From contig NC_073628.1 in the NCBI RefSeq assembly GCF_029407905.1, forward strand, positions 50,551,501 to 50,615,500: a stretch of 64,000 nt of DNA, given 5' to 3'. A program made the position numbers and the translations under genes. The notes under the pieces are model-generated. The model searched no databases. It saw only the letters and a list, made by a program, of their open reading frames with translations, and was not told where the DNA came from. Positions 1 through 12,600 of the stretch are shown here, in pieces. Origin of the DNA: Bubalus kerabau. Its lineage: Eukaryota; Chordata; Mammalia; Artiodactyla; Bovidae. Each line of letters opens with the position of its first letter. Positions within the stretch are counted from its first letter, which is position 1.

Positions 1-1218
1 AGTTGTTTTATTTGATAGTCTGTTTTTAATTAAGGCTTATAATGAGTTCCTTTCTAACTGGGGAGCCATAGCAATTAGGGAAAAAGGCAAAGGTGGGAAG
101 CGGATGCAGAAAAAGGGAAGGATTCATTAGAGCTACTGCAGGGACAGTACCACTCCCTTGAGGTTTAGCTGTGAAAACCAAAAGCATGCCCTCCACCTCC
201 GTGTCCACTGCTGCTTCGCCAGGTTCCTAGCTCCCTGGGGAGAGGAGCGTCTCAACCTGACACACAGGCACTCCCACCTCAGTATCTTCCGCCTTAAGAC
301 TTTCTTTAGATATGTTCATGAATAAGGGTAGGGGAGAATTCTGAGATTGTTTCCCCGCCTACATCTTATAGTACTTGTCAAATTTACTTATAAATTTGCT
401 TTTAGGATTTAGTCTAAACATTACTTCAAGTGGAGAAATTTATCATTCTGTTTTCTAGACACTGTACTATCTTTGAAAGAGAAACTAAACTACCATAATT
501 CTTAGCCTTGATCCTCTTATATTAAGCTATTTCTCTACACTCCATACTAAACTATTACAAAAAAGAAAAAAAGGAGCACTTTTGAAGGAAAAAAAATTAT
601 ATTATCAACTATAAAACAGGTTAATGAAAAATGCCAAACAATCACGTCTTGTTTGTAGTCATGTCTCCAGCTTGAAGCAAATGTATAACACTGAAACGGT
701 TCCATCTCAGAATGCCTTCCTAAATATATCACAGCTAAAGTAAAACTGTAATTTAAAAACAAAAGATAAACACACTGCATATGTGAGACTTGTGCAACCT
801 GGAAACTACTCTAGGTACTTTCCCCCTATCATAAATGGTTCCCTACACACACTTGTTCTAACAACATCCTGGACTCCAATGAGGACCCAGGATTCAAATG
901 ACTACTGAATAGCAATCAAACTCTCATCAGGAAGCCAGTCAAAATATTTAAATTTAAGGTTTCACAGACTTCCATCCAAACAGCTAAAGGAGCAGCATGA
1001 TATTAGGTCAACATTTATTCTTTGCATTTATCAAAACTAAGGCGTTACTTTCCATTTCATAAATAAGGAAGCAAGTCTACATCATAATCACCACCAGTAT
1101 CTTTATTAAATCTCCAAAGATCAATCTCTGGAAGAAGATAAAGACTCTATATATTGCTTCATTTAGCAGAATATGGTTCTAATATTAAAGAGAATATTAA
1201 GATGCACCACACTATTTA
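1..1218. other. Intron 9 of SLC36A4, no recognised element
   Basis: AT-rich sequence left of exon 9. I searched both strands for the next SLC36A4 exon (the segment after NLPQDVW) and did not find it. No young repeat is recognised. Confidence 0.6.
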
Positions 1219-1528
1219 CAGCTGACCCTTGATCAATGCAGGGGTTGGGGTCTGACCCTGCATATAACTTCTGATTCCCCCCACACTTAGCTACATACTG
1301 ACTAGAAGCCTTACTGACAGTCAATTAACTCATATCTTGTATGTTACAGGTACAGCTACATATATTTTATAGATTCATGACATACCTTTTTTATATTTCT
1401 AAGCTATGTAGTTCCTGAGTTTTTTCAAATTGTCATGAATCTCAAAAATTTTTATAACATGTTAATTGAAAAAAATCCATGTAAGTGGACCCATGCAGTT
1501 CAAACCCCTGTTGTTCGAGGGTCACCTG
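1219..1528. mobile_element. Tigger/MER-like DNA transposon relic (non-autonomous)
   Basis: The ends are inverted repeats: left cagctgacccttgatcaat, and the right end read in reverse starts caggtgaccctcgaacaac. A TA flank is present on the left and degraded on the right. About 310 bp with no coding capacity. The family is assigned from the terminal motif, from memory. Confidence 0.7.
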
Positions 1529-1962
1529 TGTAACGTGTCCTGTGCTCAGAAAGGACTGAGGCACACACGGTATGAAAGCTGACCATGAAAACCTTGAGGG
1601 CCACAAGTGACGGGTTAGATGATTTTATCAGAAACCCAGAATGTTAGATTTTTGGCAGCAAGGATAAGTATTAAATTTTTTATTAAAGTGAGTCCATATT
1701 AAAAGAGTTCATGTTTCACCTGTTATCCAAATTTGGAACAACCTGTAATTTTTAATCTTTTAAAAATATGCCACAAACATCTGTAAAATCAGATCATCTC
1801 CTCTGAAGATTATGAAAAATTTAGATTACACAAATAAAGAGACCACAGTAAGGATTTTAAATCTTTAAATCATAAAACTAAAAATACACCTTTATCATAA
1901 AACACTAGTAAATTGTATTTATAAAATATACAAATTAGGTTAATAAACTCTTGTCTACCTAC

Positions 1963-2132
1963 CACACATCCTGGGGAAGATTTAAAGTTATGCTGCCTTT
2001 GATATCATCGTGGAAACACATATATCCTAAAGTAGCTAATGACACATACAGCGCTGTGACAATCCCCATGCCGATACTCAATGCCTGGGGGAAGCGTTTC
2101 GATTCTTTCATTTGATTTTCCAGTGGAAGGAC
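1963..2132 (-). CDS. SLC36A4: SLC36A4 coding exon 9
   Basis: Residues 289-344 plus two bases of codon 345 (the TG of a Trp codon). VLPLENQMKESKRFPQA completes helix 6, IGMGIVTALYVSLATLGYM is helix 7, and the extracellular segment GSITLNLPQDV follows. Acceptor cttcttag at 2133, donor TG|gtaggt at 1962. No downstream exon is found in 1-1962, so the next exon lies outside. Confidence 0.95.
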
Positions 2133-5100
2133 CTAAGAAGAGAATGCAAGTAAATGAAAACAGTATAGCATCTGCCTGACAGGTGCCCAAATTAATCTTT
2201 CTATAGTATATACAACATGTAATTGTTGATGTATTTTTCTAAATATTACATATTTTTTCAGACTACAGATTTTTTAAATTCCTAAAATAAAAAGATTTGA
2301 AATCAGCTCTTAATACATAAAACTGTCAGCTTTTTTTAACAAATAAACTTTCTACTTCAGAATAATTTCAGATTCACAGAAAAGATACAGAGATAAACAG
2401 AAGACTCCCATATACTCCTGACCAATTTCTCCTTTTATTAACATTTTACACAACTGAAGTACATGTGTTACAACTAAGAACCAATATTGGGACATTACAG
2501 TTAAACTCCAAAATGTATTTGGATTTCCTCAGTTTTCCCACAAATGTCCTTTTTCTGCCCCAGGGTCCTGGCCAGGACAGCGCCTTGCATTTTGCCATCA
2601 CGCGTCCTCAGTCTCCTCGGGTCTGGGGCGGTTTGTTGATCCTTCCTTACTGTTGATTACCTTGATAGTTTTGAGGAGCACGGTATGTATTTGGCACACT
2701 GCCCCTCTATTAATTGTCTGATGTCTTCCTCATGGCTAGATTGGGATTATAGGTTTCATAAAAGTACACCATGGAAGTGCGAAGCCCTTCCTATCACACA
2801 TGCTGTCAACATGATTTATCACTGGTGAAGTTCATTTTGATCCCCTGGTTAAGGCAGTGTTTGCCAGTAAAGTTCTGCTTATAAAGTTCTTTCCTTCCTC
2901 CTCCTCATACTCTATTCATTGGAAGTAAATCACTACAGGCAGCCCACACTCCAGGGACTGGGGGGATTAGGTTACAACTCCTCGAGGATAGTATCTACAT
3001 AAGCTACTTGGAAATCTGCCCTATGTGCTTATTTATTTAATCACATATTTGCATTCATAGGGATTCATATATATTTGTTTTATAGTTTACTACTGCTGAA
3101 GGCAATGGCACCCCACTCCAGTACTCTTGCCTGGAAAATCCCATGGATGGAGGAGCCTGGTGGGCTACAGTCCATGGGGTCGCTAAGAGTCGGACATGAC
3201 TGAGCGACTTCACTTTCTCTTTTCACTTTCATGCATTGGAGAAGGAAATGGCAACCCACTCCAGTGTTCTTGCCTGGAGAATCCCAGGGACGGAGAAGCC
3301 TGGTTGGGCTGCTGTCTATGGGGTCGCACAGAGTCGGACACGACTGAAGCGACTTAGCAGCATTTTGTTACTACTATCATTCCAGCTTCGCTCATCATGA
3401 ATTCTATCAGGTGAGGTCCTTTGTCCTTTTGATGTGCATCTTTTCTTTTGTTTTTTGAGCACTTCCATACTTTCTGGCAGGGCTTCCCAGCTGGCACTAG
3501 TGGGTAAAGAACCTGCCTGCCAATGCAGGACATGTAAGAGATGAGAGTTCAATCCCTGGGTCAGAAAGGTCCCCTGGAGAAGGAAATGGCAACCCACTCC
3601 AATATTCTTGCCTGGAAAACTCCATGGACAGGAATCTGGCAGGCTACAGTCCATGGGGTTTGAGTCAGACACAGCTGTGCAGCTAACACACACACACAAA
3701 CAAACTCTCTGGCACCACAATATGCTCCAGATACACCTTGAATTTCCTTGCTTCCGTCCTGTAAGCAGCCATTTCTCCAAAGAACTTTGTTTCCTTTGCT
3801 GGAAAATCAGATTTCGAACTCAAGATCTGGGCACTAAGCGGGCTCAGTGCTCCTGGGTACCACTGCTTTCTGCTCTCTCAGCAGACAGAGTTAGTAGGTA
3901 CATGCACGCATACTGACCCAAGTACACACGTCTACAACTGGTTCTCTATCCAACTGTATCTGTCGTCTGTCAATTTAATGAGATGAGTGTGTGAACTGTA
4001 AAAGTCACTCAGTCGTGTTTGACTCTTTGCGACCCCGTGGACTCCTCTGTCCATTGAATACTCCAGGCCAGAATACTGGAGTGGATAGCCTTTCCCTTCT
4101 CCAGGGGATCTTCCCAACCCAGGAATCGAACCCAGATCTCCCACATTGCAGGTGGATTCCTTACCGTCTGAGCCACCAGGGAAGCCCCAATGAGATGAAT
4201 AATATGGGGGAAAAAAAACCTTAAAAAAAAAAAGGGCTAATTTAAAAGTTTAATTTGTAAGCAAATCTTTGGAGGTTTTGGGCATACAAATTTGACCACA
4301 CAGTAAAAGACACTAAGTTATAATAAGTATTTACTGAGTGCTTACAATGTGCCAGGTATTTTTCTAAAAGCTTTGCATGTAGGATCTCACATAGTCCTCA
4401 CAATAACCTCATGAGATAATAACTGATGTTATCTCCGCTCTTCAGGTGAGTTAGGTCAGTCCATATGAAAACTGTGAGTGATTAACAGAAAACAGAAGAG
4501 TGCACGAGTCCTGTGCTCAGAGGAAACCCAGACTGAAAGGAGAAGCTCAAGTCAGGGGTGGCGCCCATGCAGCCAGGAAAGCAGGAAGGGAAGGAAACGG
4601 ACACTACGAAGGCTCCATCTGCACGAAGCAGCGCCCCCTGTTTCACACATAACCTCATTTATGGAGCTGATTTGGAGAAATACAAAAAGAAAACTCAATA
4701 CGTCTTAACTACTGGCTGGAATGGGGAAACCAGGGACACAGTGAAAAGAAATACTCCAGTGTTTCAAGTTTGAGCAACCAAAAGGAAACTAAAAGAAATA
4801 GAGAAATGAGAAAGTAAAACTGATTTTATATAAAAAATAAAAAGTATGTGTCAGACTTCAGAGTTGTTGAATCTGAGATGTCAGAGGAACAACACTTAAC
4901 TGGAAATGTCCAATAGCTTAACTACAGCTTACTAGTTAAAGCAGAAATGAAAATCCACAATTATGTCTCTAACAGGGATAAATGGAGCTTCCAAGAATTA
5001 GTAAGAATTCTGTAAAGGAGAATTCAGAGAGAGTAGAAACCCAACTAAAATCACATAAAATTGTCTCAGTTCTATTTTGTCTGTGGTTCATACAAACAGA

Positions 5101-8100
5101 TGTTTATCAGTGGTTCTGCTCTCACACCAAACATCAGTCTATGAAACATAAGCTACAGCCTTTCACTGTTTAGTTGCTAAGTCGTGTCTGACTCTGCGAA
5201 CCCACAGAACGTAGCATACCAGGCTTCTCTGTCCTTCACTATCTCCCTGAGTTTGCTCAAACTCACATCCATTGAGTCAGTGATGCCATCCAACCATCTC
5301 GTCCTCTGTTGCTCCCCTCTCCTCCTGCCCTCAACCTTTCCCAGCATCAGGGTCTGGGCCACTGGAGAAGGACCCAGTGGTCCAGGGAGAAGGGGATGGC
5401 AAACCACTTCAGTGTTCTTGCCCTGGGAACCCCATGAACAGTATGAAAAGACAAAAAGACATGGTCTTTTGACCAAGATCAAATGTAGTATGGGGGCTTC
5501 CCAGGTGGCAGTGTCAAAGAATCCACCTGCCAAACACAAGAGATGCAGGTTTGATCTCTGGGTTGAGAAGATTGCCTTAAGTAGGAAATGGCAACCCAGT
5601 CCAGTATTCTTGCCCGAAAACTTCCATGGACAGAGGAGCCCGGCAGCTTACAGTCCATGGGGTCACAGAGTTGGACATGACCGACTGACTGCGCACACAA
5701 ATAGCAATATCCTATTTTGCCCAAATCTATACATTCCAAGCTTTCAATGAGTGGGAAGCATCTTTTTTAATTTTTTGGCCACACCGCATGGCATTTGGCA
5801 TCTTATCTCCCCAACCAGGAACCGAATCTGCACCCCCTGAACTGGAAGTTCGGCGTCTTAACCACTAGGCCACAAAGGTGTCCCTGAACTGGAAGCATCT
5901 TGAATGGAAATATTTAGGATCTCAGAATCCTCACGATGTTTGTATCTCTTGGTATTAGCTTCATGATAACATCATTTCACAAAACAAATATGATATGCAT
6001 AAATCTAACAAGAATTTATGTTTGACTCTTCTTATGTAATAGTAAACTTTATAACAATTTCAATTCATTTCTAATAATCTAATCTATAAGATATGATGTT
6101 TGGGATCTGTCTAAATATAACCCAGACTTGACAGAGTAAAGTGAATATAGATCAGATAAAATTAACCATGAGTTAATGGTTTTTGAAGCTTGGTGATGCT
6201 TACAGAGGAGTTCATCACACTATATAGGTTTGAAAATTTTCACAACAAAATATTAAAAATAATCTATTCTAACGCTCTCATTTTACTTATTAAGAAAATT
6301 ATCCAAGATAAAACATGGATGAACTCCTGGTTAGTAGAGGAGCTAAACTATAGTTCAAGATTATCATACCAAAATGCAAATCATTTTCTAGGAATAAAAA
6401 ATAGAAATAACAACAACAACCAAAAAAAAACCCCAGAAACAGGAAAGAAAACCATTTATTTTTAAATGTAAGTAAGTCTCTGTGTTGACTTAAGATTTTA
6501 AAAAATAATAATAAAGACTAAATCCTTACCACTCCTATGCCTTCAAAAGCAAATACAGCAGTACCAAAAAAGAGGGGGTATTTTTTCCAACCAGCCACTA
6601 TTGGAAGGTTGTGGAGATCTGGCATATTCTGGAGAAAGAAAGAAAAAATAACATAAGTTACTTACTTGTTTGAAACAATTTAGAGGAGAAGAGTGAAATC
6701 ATATACTTATGAGCTTCACGTTAGCAAATGTGGATTATAAATGTGAATAATTCTTTCAATAAAAAGTTTAAGCATCCTATGTTAAAGGTAGCCAAGCTGT
6801 TTAGGATTTTACTGCCAGAAGCAATTGTCTCCCTCGAGCCGACACGTTCCAGCCGAGCTAAACGCTCCTGATTACCTGCTTCCACCTGTAAGGCCCAGGC
6901 TGTTCTCACTGGGCATGGCTCCTGCCCCAGCAGGAAACACGCAAGCATGTTCAACAGCTGAGCTGAGGCCATACAATCAGTTATCAACCACTGCTGCCAG
7001 TGTCCAGGGAAACTCATTCCCACTCTACTTTCACTGCTCTTTTGGTTTCTAAGACTGCCCAACTCTGGCTTTCTACCTCATAACCCTGCATGGCTCCCGA
7101 GCTCCAGGTCTCAGTGTTTTACTCTTTGACCTGACGACTGCCATCACCCTTATTATTTGTGCAGAAGCCTTGACTCTGGCTTCGATGTGGGTGCTGACTC
7201 ATACAGCCTTGTTCCAACCCTCACTATCTGGAAACTTACAATCTGCACATCTTGTTCAAGATGTCTGGGTCCAAAGTGGCTACTTCCTCCAGCTACCCCA
7301 AGTCTCCTCACCACCCTGTGTTCTCTGCCTTACCAGACAGGAAGCGGAATTCGAGGCTGATGAAAAGCATGAACAAAGACACTGAAGTGCGACAGCACAG
7401 GGATAACTGGGGAAATGAGAGGCCTAGAAAACCTGTATTTTCTGGGCTCCAAAATCACTGCAGATGGTGACTGCAGCCATGAGATTAAAAGACTTGCTCC
7501 TTGGAAGCAAAGTTATGACCAACCTAGACAGCATATTACAAAGCAGAGACATTACTTTGCTGACAAAGGTCCCCCACCTAGTCAAAGCTATGGTTTTTCC
7601 GGTAGTCATGTGCAGATGTGAGAGTTGGACCATAAAGAAATGTGAGCACAGAAGAACTGATGCTTTTCCAACACTGTGGTGTTGGAGAAGACTCCTGAGA
7701 GTCCCTTGGACTGCAAGGAGATCCAACCAGTCAATCCTAAAGGAAATCAGTCCCAAATATATATTCATTGGAAGGACAGATGTTGAAGCTGAAACTCCAA
7801 TACTTTGGCCACCTCATCCGAAGAACTGACTTACTGGAAAAGACCCTGAAGCAGGGAAAGATTGAGGGCAGGAGGAGAAGGGGATGACACAAGATGAGAT
7901 GGTTGGATGGCATCACCAACTAGATGGACATGAGTTTGAGCAAGCTCCGGGAAGTGGTGATGGACAGGGAAGCCTGGCGTGCTGCGGTCCATGGGGTCGC
8001 AAAGAGTCGGACACGACTGAGCTACTGAACTGAGAAAACCTGAAGCACAAGTAGAACTGTGTGACATGATGGTGATACATGACTAAAAACATGTTAGGAT

Positions 8101-9551
8101 CAAAATGGAAAATTAAAATGTTTGGACTGCTGGATAATACTAAACTGTCCTTCAAGGCTCACAAGTTTCCCTCTACCTAAGGAACATAAGTTTCTGCTCC
8201 ACTAATTCCTAGATGTTCAACTAAGGGGTCAGGAATTTTAGAAAATCTTATGAGGTCCTCCTGCTTCTCCTCTTCCACTCACATGTGCTATAACAACAAG
8301 TCCACAGGCTTTGGAATTCAGACAGGGCAAAAAAGAAACAGAGACTCATCATAAGAGAATTCATCATGGACTGCTAATGGAGATTTTAGAACAACTACTT
8401 TAGCAGCAATGTATAAAAAGTCTAATTTCATCAGAAAAGAATAAAACAAGGATTCTCTACCTTTTTTGAGTCACTGGCCCCAGTGAGAGATGAAAGCTAT
8501 ACAGCTGCCCAGTGGAAAATGCACATATACATACAGAAACACTAAATCTTATAAATAATTTTAAGGGATCTGCAGATCCCCTGGATCCCCTCAACAGACT
8601 ATTTTAAGGAAACTGAGTTAAGTATCTCCAGACTACTGACGATGAACTCAGTTGCGGTTACTGCAGAAAGAGATTACAGCCCAGGGTAGCGGCAGTGAGC
8701 TGAAGCAGTGGCAGCAAGTAAAGCTTCAGGCGCGAAAGAAAATCATAACATCACAGCTAGACTTCCATCTCCTAAGATTGGTTTAAGTCTTAAAGGAATA
8801 AACAAAACACTGATGAGTTCTTTATTTCATGTTAGGCAGTGTACTAAGGCAGGGTCCTGCATCTCACAACTCTAGTAGGGCAGGCATTACTACCTTCTGA
8901 GGCAATGCCATACAGCTCAGAAGCATACTGACCAAGATTCAAAACCAGATCTGACTACAAAGCCTATGCTTTCATCCTCTATGCCATATACTTCTTCAGC
9001 TAAGCAGTATCCCCCAAAAGAAAACCTGATTATCTCCTAGGTGACACATAGGAAGTAGGATCTTTACTTATCATCACTTTTACCTCTAAAGTAAAAAAAA
9101 AAAAAAAGTTTACTTGTTAAAAAACATAGGACACAGTTAAAAACATGTTATACTTACCCTAACAACGTACTGATAAATTATCACAAGACTGACAGCCATG
9201 GATATGTTGGCAAGGAATGAAAGCACAAACAGATTCTTGAGCTCACGAATGAAGACCAAAAGAATTAAAAATGGAAGAAAGCAAAGCATGTATATCCTTA
9301 GGTCAATACTTCTTCTCTCACATGGACTTGATGAATTGGTACTATTCAAAACAAACACTTTACTCTCCAGGAACCCTTCATGAACCTATACAGGATTACC
9401 AGGAGAATAAGGAAGAGGGAAGACAAAAACTTCCATTACTTATAAGCATGAAGGAGAAATAGAAAGAAAACTATGATCTATTTACACTCTATGATAAATT
9501 CCTTTGCAATAAATAAAACACACAGTTTCAAGACAATCTAGCAACCTAGAA

Positions 9552-9600
<49 letters not shown>

Positions 9601-12600
9601 AAATTTAAGGATAATTAGAATAGTCTTCTTTGCAAAATAACTTTATCATACTGTGAAAACAAAATTCACTAGAAACTCCTGAGCACAGACTTGCTAATGC
9701 ATTTTGAAGCTTTGTGACTGATGCTCGTGATGCCTGCAAAGGCTCAATCTGCTTCTGAGATCATCAGAAGTAGAAGTGTGCTTGTCTAGAATGGCCATTG
9801 GGTAGTCTATTAACATAGTTTGTTCAAAGCAGAAAGCAATCTCCAAGTGCCTTTTAGAAATGTAATCAAAATGAAACTCAGAAATCAGAGCCCAATTTTA
9901 AAGGTATTCTATAAAGCAACTGCTGATGAATTAGTGTCACTGTCAATAAATGTTTATTAAAAATCAGTTATCTTCTGCATGCTAGACAATAAATTTTTGT
10001 CAGAGCAAAAAGCTTCCATAAGATAAACCAACTTTACCTCAAAATTTATTCAGCTATTTCTATAAACCAATATTTAGCTTCCAAAAGAGATTTCATAATT
10101 TATAGGCTCCATATATTAAAAATTGTCCCTGATTCAATTAATCAAATAGTCCAACTTACAAAAATAGAAATTAAATTATAGAGGACTTTAAAAATAATCT
10201 TAAAAACTCACAGAAGAGGCAGATCATACTAAAATAAAAATATCAGTGAAAATCTATTTGCCCCAAACACTGTACCCTCCTTTGAACATAATGACATTAT
10301 CACGTCTCTGGATATATAAATTAAGAACCAAAACTTATAATAGTAACAGTAAGTATTTTCTGAGTATTTTGTATGTGTCAGGTACTGAACTTTACTCTCC
10401 AGGAACCCTTCATGAACCTATACAGGATTACCAGGAGACTAAGGAAGAGGGGAGGGAAAAACTTCCACCAACTTATACTCATGAAGGAGAAATATAAAGA
10501 AAATTATGATTTATATACACTGTGTCAAGTACTGAACTAAATACTTGATATGCAACATCTCATTTAATCCTCAAAACGACTCTCTAGAGGTGGGTGGTAA
10601 TATTAATTTCCATTTTATAATTGAGGAAACTAAGGTTTAGGGAAAGTAAAAAATAAAAATCTATATGATATCAAGCCAGTAAGTGGTGGTTCTAGGATTC
10701 AAACCCAGCTCTGAGACCCAAGAATCTAGCGTGGGACAGGTACACATTCACCTGATCAAAACGCTGCAAGCCTAACGAGGGGCCTGCCCAAGGAGCCCTG
10801 GTCCCCTCCGTGACATCTCTCTCCCCCGAAATACGGGACTAGGAGGCCAACAGTCAGAAGTACAGAGCAAAATTCTGACATGATTAATAATTCAGGGGGC
10901 TAATTTTACCCTTACCCACAATAAGTAACGTTTAGTGTCACTACAAATGTACATTATCATCTTAAATTGCAGGGACTATACCTACTAGTTTTAAGTTATG
11001 TTGGCAACTTATAACTCATACTGGACTAGCAGACTCTCAGGTTATGCCATGTACCATTTAAGAAATGCACAGCTCTCATTTATCTTATAATTGGCCATTA
11101 AAACTTTCTATTTTATCTTCTATAATTTGAAATAGAAGCAAAATTGATTATTTACATCACTTGGCTTTTAAGAAGATATTTTATTTGTTGACCCAATTTT
11201 CTCTGTCATCAAATTCTTTACAGCCAAATACTTTTGAAGTACAGGTATTCAAAGAAGTACCTCCCATAATCAAGATGAGGTAATGATAGAGTTAAGCTCT
11301 ATCAAGGATTCCTGCCAAAAGAAAAGTAGTCATATAACCAATTTTAAAAAGGGTTGTTTGAGTCGTTAGGTGCTTGGGAATTTCACATTAATTCTATCAC
11401 AAACCTCTCATAATAGTTTAGTATTCTTTGGCAGAAAGACGGTTATAAGAAATTCTCAAGATTGAAAAATAAAGTAAAATAAAAATATCGATACATACCC
11501 AGAGCAAGATTCAGGTAAACATTTGAGTCCTTCGGTGCCCTCTAGAGACAGAGATTGGCTATCTAATAGGACTTCCTACGCTCTCACATGTTTACCAAAA
11601 TGCAAAACACTGAAATAAATATTATAAGATAAAATTACTAAATTCAGTTGCTTCCAGTAGAGCTCAAATTTACTAAATTCTACAATTTATTAACTTTTCA
11701 ATTCAGTGATTTAATGGTTAAAATTCCAAAGGCAGATGATGTTCTTCAGCAAAGCTAAAATGCAGAATTAAAGCTATAATATGTTACATTTGCATACTGC
11801 ATATAAAATGCATAATGCATTGTATAAAGCCTTTCACAAACCTTTCATCAGCTGAGCCTCACAATAAGGCTATGAGGAATATGGGGAGACTTTGCTATTG
11901 TTCCTATTTTACAAATAAGGAAATCGAGGCTTGACCAGGAATAAGGGGTCTTACCCAAAGTGTAAGTTAAAACTGAGAGCATGCACCTGAATTCAGATGT
12001 CCATGGTCTTTGGTATCACATTTTTTTTCTCTGAATGTAATAGCCTTTCCCTATTCTTCATACCCATACACTATTTTGTCTATCTGACCTTTTCTTGAGC
12101 ATTTTTACATAAGAGCAGCAAGAAGCTACTATAACCACGATGGACCAGCATCGCTGGAAGCGCCACAGTACCTCACCCCTGCCAACTGTCCACAGTGGCT
12201 TAACGGGACCAAGAACAGCCATGCAGCAGCTACAGAGCAAGAGACGCACGACTCCATATGGGAACTAAACTCTTAATTCTTTGGTTCGATGTAATACTGA
12301 ACCTTCAGTTTTAGACAGATCAAGGTGGTAACAACCTTACAGGTTTTAACTGTAAAAGTAGTAGCAATTAGTACAGTTTAATCAACCTGTGTGCCTTTTA
12401 TTGGAGACTGCTCTCAAATGTGAGGACGCTTCTGCAGGGAGGGGCAATCTCTGATGATGCTGTTCCAGTGATCATCTGTCTGCTCTCTAAGGTGAGGTGC
12501 TTAGCATTTCTTTCAACTTTTCTCACGTGTGCCTCAATGTTTTTTCCATATTGCTCTTTGGGCTGCAAAAGAACTTTCATCTTTCTATCAACTGCAAGCT

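Noticed and set aside
1..1962. SLC36A4 exon 10 expected left of exon 9
   Set aside because: No minus-strand sequence encoding the segment after NLPQDVW with splice sites is found, so it lies beyond the window.
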